Part shown: in pieces, positions 61,357 through 62,148 of the stretch
Layout of the letters: the number at the start of each line of letters is the position of its first letter
How positions within the stretch are numbered: position 1 is the first letter of the stretch
DNA from: an uncultured Mediterranea sp.
GTDB taxonomy: Bacteria > Bacteroidota > Bacteroidia > Bacteroidales > Bacteroidaceae
Assembly (NCBI RefSeq): GCF_902493215.1
Contig: NZ_CABUOL010000018.1
Location: 1-62,148, forward strand
DNA: 62,148 nucleotides
Reading direction: 5' to 3'
Made by a program: the position numbers and the translations under genes
Notes under the pieces: generated by a model
What the model saw: only the letters and a program-made list of their open reading frames with translations
Database searches by the model: none
What the model was told of the DNA's origin: nothing

Positions 61357-61926
61357 TTAATTGTTATCTAATATTTTCTTTAATTCATTCCAACGAGGGT
61401 CTATCGGTGTATCTACAGTTTCATCAGAGCCACTTTCCTCCTCAGCTTCCATAAATTCTTCATCATCAGAAGTTGTCCTCAAATGCTTACCCAACTTCCG
61501 GCTCATTTCCTTATTGCATTTTCCAGGCGCATGTACATGTTTCATTGGGATAGCCAATGCAACGAATTCATACATAAACCATGCGACATTTATCACACCT
61601 TCTACTTCAGGGATAATAATCAGGTTATCGCCTTCTTCAGCATATTCCGTACCGAACTTCACAATAAGTTTGTCTGCAGATGTAACAGGCTGTTCCATAT
61701 CATCCAAACAACGATCACATGGAACCAGCACAATACCTTCAGTCTGAAAATTCAACTCAAAAGCTTGCGAAGTACGCTTCACCGACAAGACAACATTGAC
61801 TTTACCCTTTTGGACTTCTGGTCCGTCTATATTGGCAAAGAACTGGTTGTCAAGCAGGAATTCATACCGACATGAATCAGTCTGCATTCCCTTCAAGTCT
61901 ATCTTATATTTATCAAACTTTCCCAC
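61357..61926 (-). CDS. DUF177 (YceD-like) protein
   Basis: 189 residues. DUF177 proteins sit next to rpmF in most bacteria and are linked to 23S rRNA metabolism. The central segment has PCDRCLDDMEQPV (the conserved C-x-R-C region), and the tail is acidic with DPRWNELKKIL. There is no ATG in a suitable place; the best start is GTG at 61926 (GTG GGA AAG TTT, i.e. MGKFDKYKIDLKG), with AAGGA seven bases upstream. A TTG at 61941 is the alternative. A -7 box TATCTTTG lies at 61984-61977 on the minus strand. Confidence 0.88.
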   Translation of the reverse strand: MGKFDKYKIDLKGMQTDSCRYEFLLDNQFFANIDGPEVQKGKVNVVLSVKRTSQAFELNFQTEGIVLVPCDRCLDDMEQPVTSADKLIVKFGTEYAEEGDNLIIIPEVEGVINVAWFMYEFVALAIPMKHVHAPGKCNKEMSRKLGKHLRTTSDDEEFMEAEEESGSDETVDTPIDPRWNELKKILDNN

Positions 61927-61976
61927 AGCTATTCCTTTCAATTACTGCAAAATACAAGCAGATATAATTCGGGCGA

Positions 61977-61984
61977 CAAAGATA
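61977..61984 (-). promoter_or_regulatory. -7 box of the DUF177-rpmF operon
   Basis: TATCTTTG on the minus strand fits TAnnTTTG. The leader to the GTG at 61926 is about 45 bases. Confidence 0.6.
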
Positions 61985-62105
61985 CAAAAAAATATCCTCA
62001 TCGCATAACCCTAGCAAAAAAATGTTCGATATTTATCTGTTTTTAAATAAGTCAAGGAAATCCGGGCAAATATAGCAAAAAGAGTCCAATCCGCCAAACG
62101 CAGAA

Positions 62106-62137
62106 AGTCCCCCGTAACATACTTGTTACGGAGGACT
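62106..62137 (-). terminator. Terminator of a gene beyond the right edge
   Basis: AGTCCCCCGTAACA and TGTTACGGAGGACT form a 14-base stem with one mismatch and a 4-base loop. On the minus strand it is followed by TTTC, so it probably ends a minus-strand gene lying past 62148. Confidence 0.65.
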
Positions 62138-62148
62138 TCTCAAGAAAA

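Overview
The window reads as a chromosomal segment of a Bacteroidales bacterium, most likely genus Bacteroides. Reasons: a SusC/SusD pair, a hybrid two-component system (HTCS) regulator, M60-like peptidases, BACON domains, many secreted or lipoprotein glycoside hydrolases, and Bacteroidetes promoters (-7 box TAnnTTTG, often with a TTTG about 19-21 bases upstream). No rRNA, tRNA, CRISPR array, transposase or integrase was seen.

Layout. 1-10.2 kb is core genome on the minus strand: parvulin-type PPIase, guaB, recQ, clpX, clpP, tig and a FabK-like flavin oxidoreductase. 10.2-10.8 kb is a non-coding stretch with a periodic palindrome array and a duplicated promoter-like segment, followed by a small unknown gene. 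11.2-52.0 kb is accessory and devoted to complex glycans: a frameshifted toroid-type protein; a plus-strand run GH95 - GH89 - S9 peptidase - GH92; a minus-strand run (read right to left) susC - susD - M60 - GH36-like - M60 - GH88 - DUF2264 - GH84; a divergent plus-strand operon M60 - lyase/phosphoesterase fusion - GH141; and an HTCS regulator. 52.0-62.1 kb returns to core functions: lptB, mlaE-mlaF, a TPR sensor kinase with a NarL-type response regulator, der, era, fabH, rpmF and a DUF177 gene.

How it may work together (inference). SusCD would import oligosaccharides released at the surface. Three M60-like metallopeptidases and an S9 peptidase would open a glycoprotein backbone. GH95 and GH141 (fucose), GH89 (alpha-GlcNAc), GH84 (beta-GlcNAc), GH92 (alpha-mannose) and the GH36-like enzyme (alpha-galactose or alpha-GalNAc) would trim the glycans. 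The lyase plus GH88 implies that uronic acid is also handled. Host glycoprotein or proteoglycan is the best guess for the substrate. No sulfatase is present.

Most unusual features: (1) one polypeptide fusing a heparinase II/III-like lyase to a purple-acid-phosphatase-like phosphoesterase; (2) three M60-like peptidases of different architecture in one locus; (3) intergenic arrays with a strict 21-22-base period at three or four separate places, each with a different motif; (4) palindromes placed on promoters of guaB, the GH84 gene and the M60-lyase operon, and direct repeats upstream of susC.
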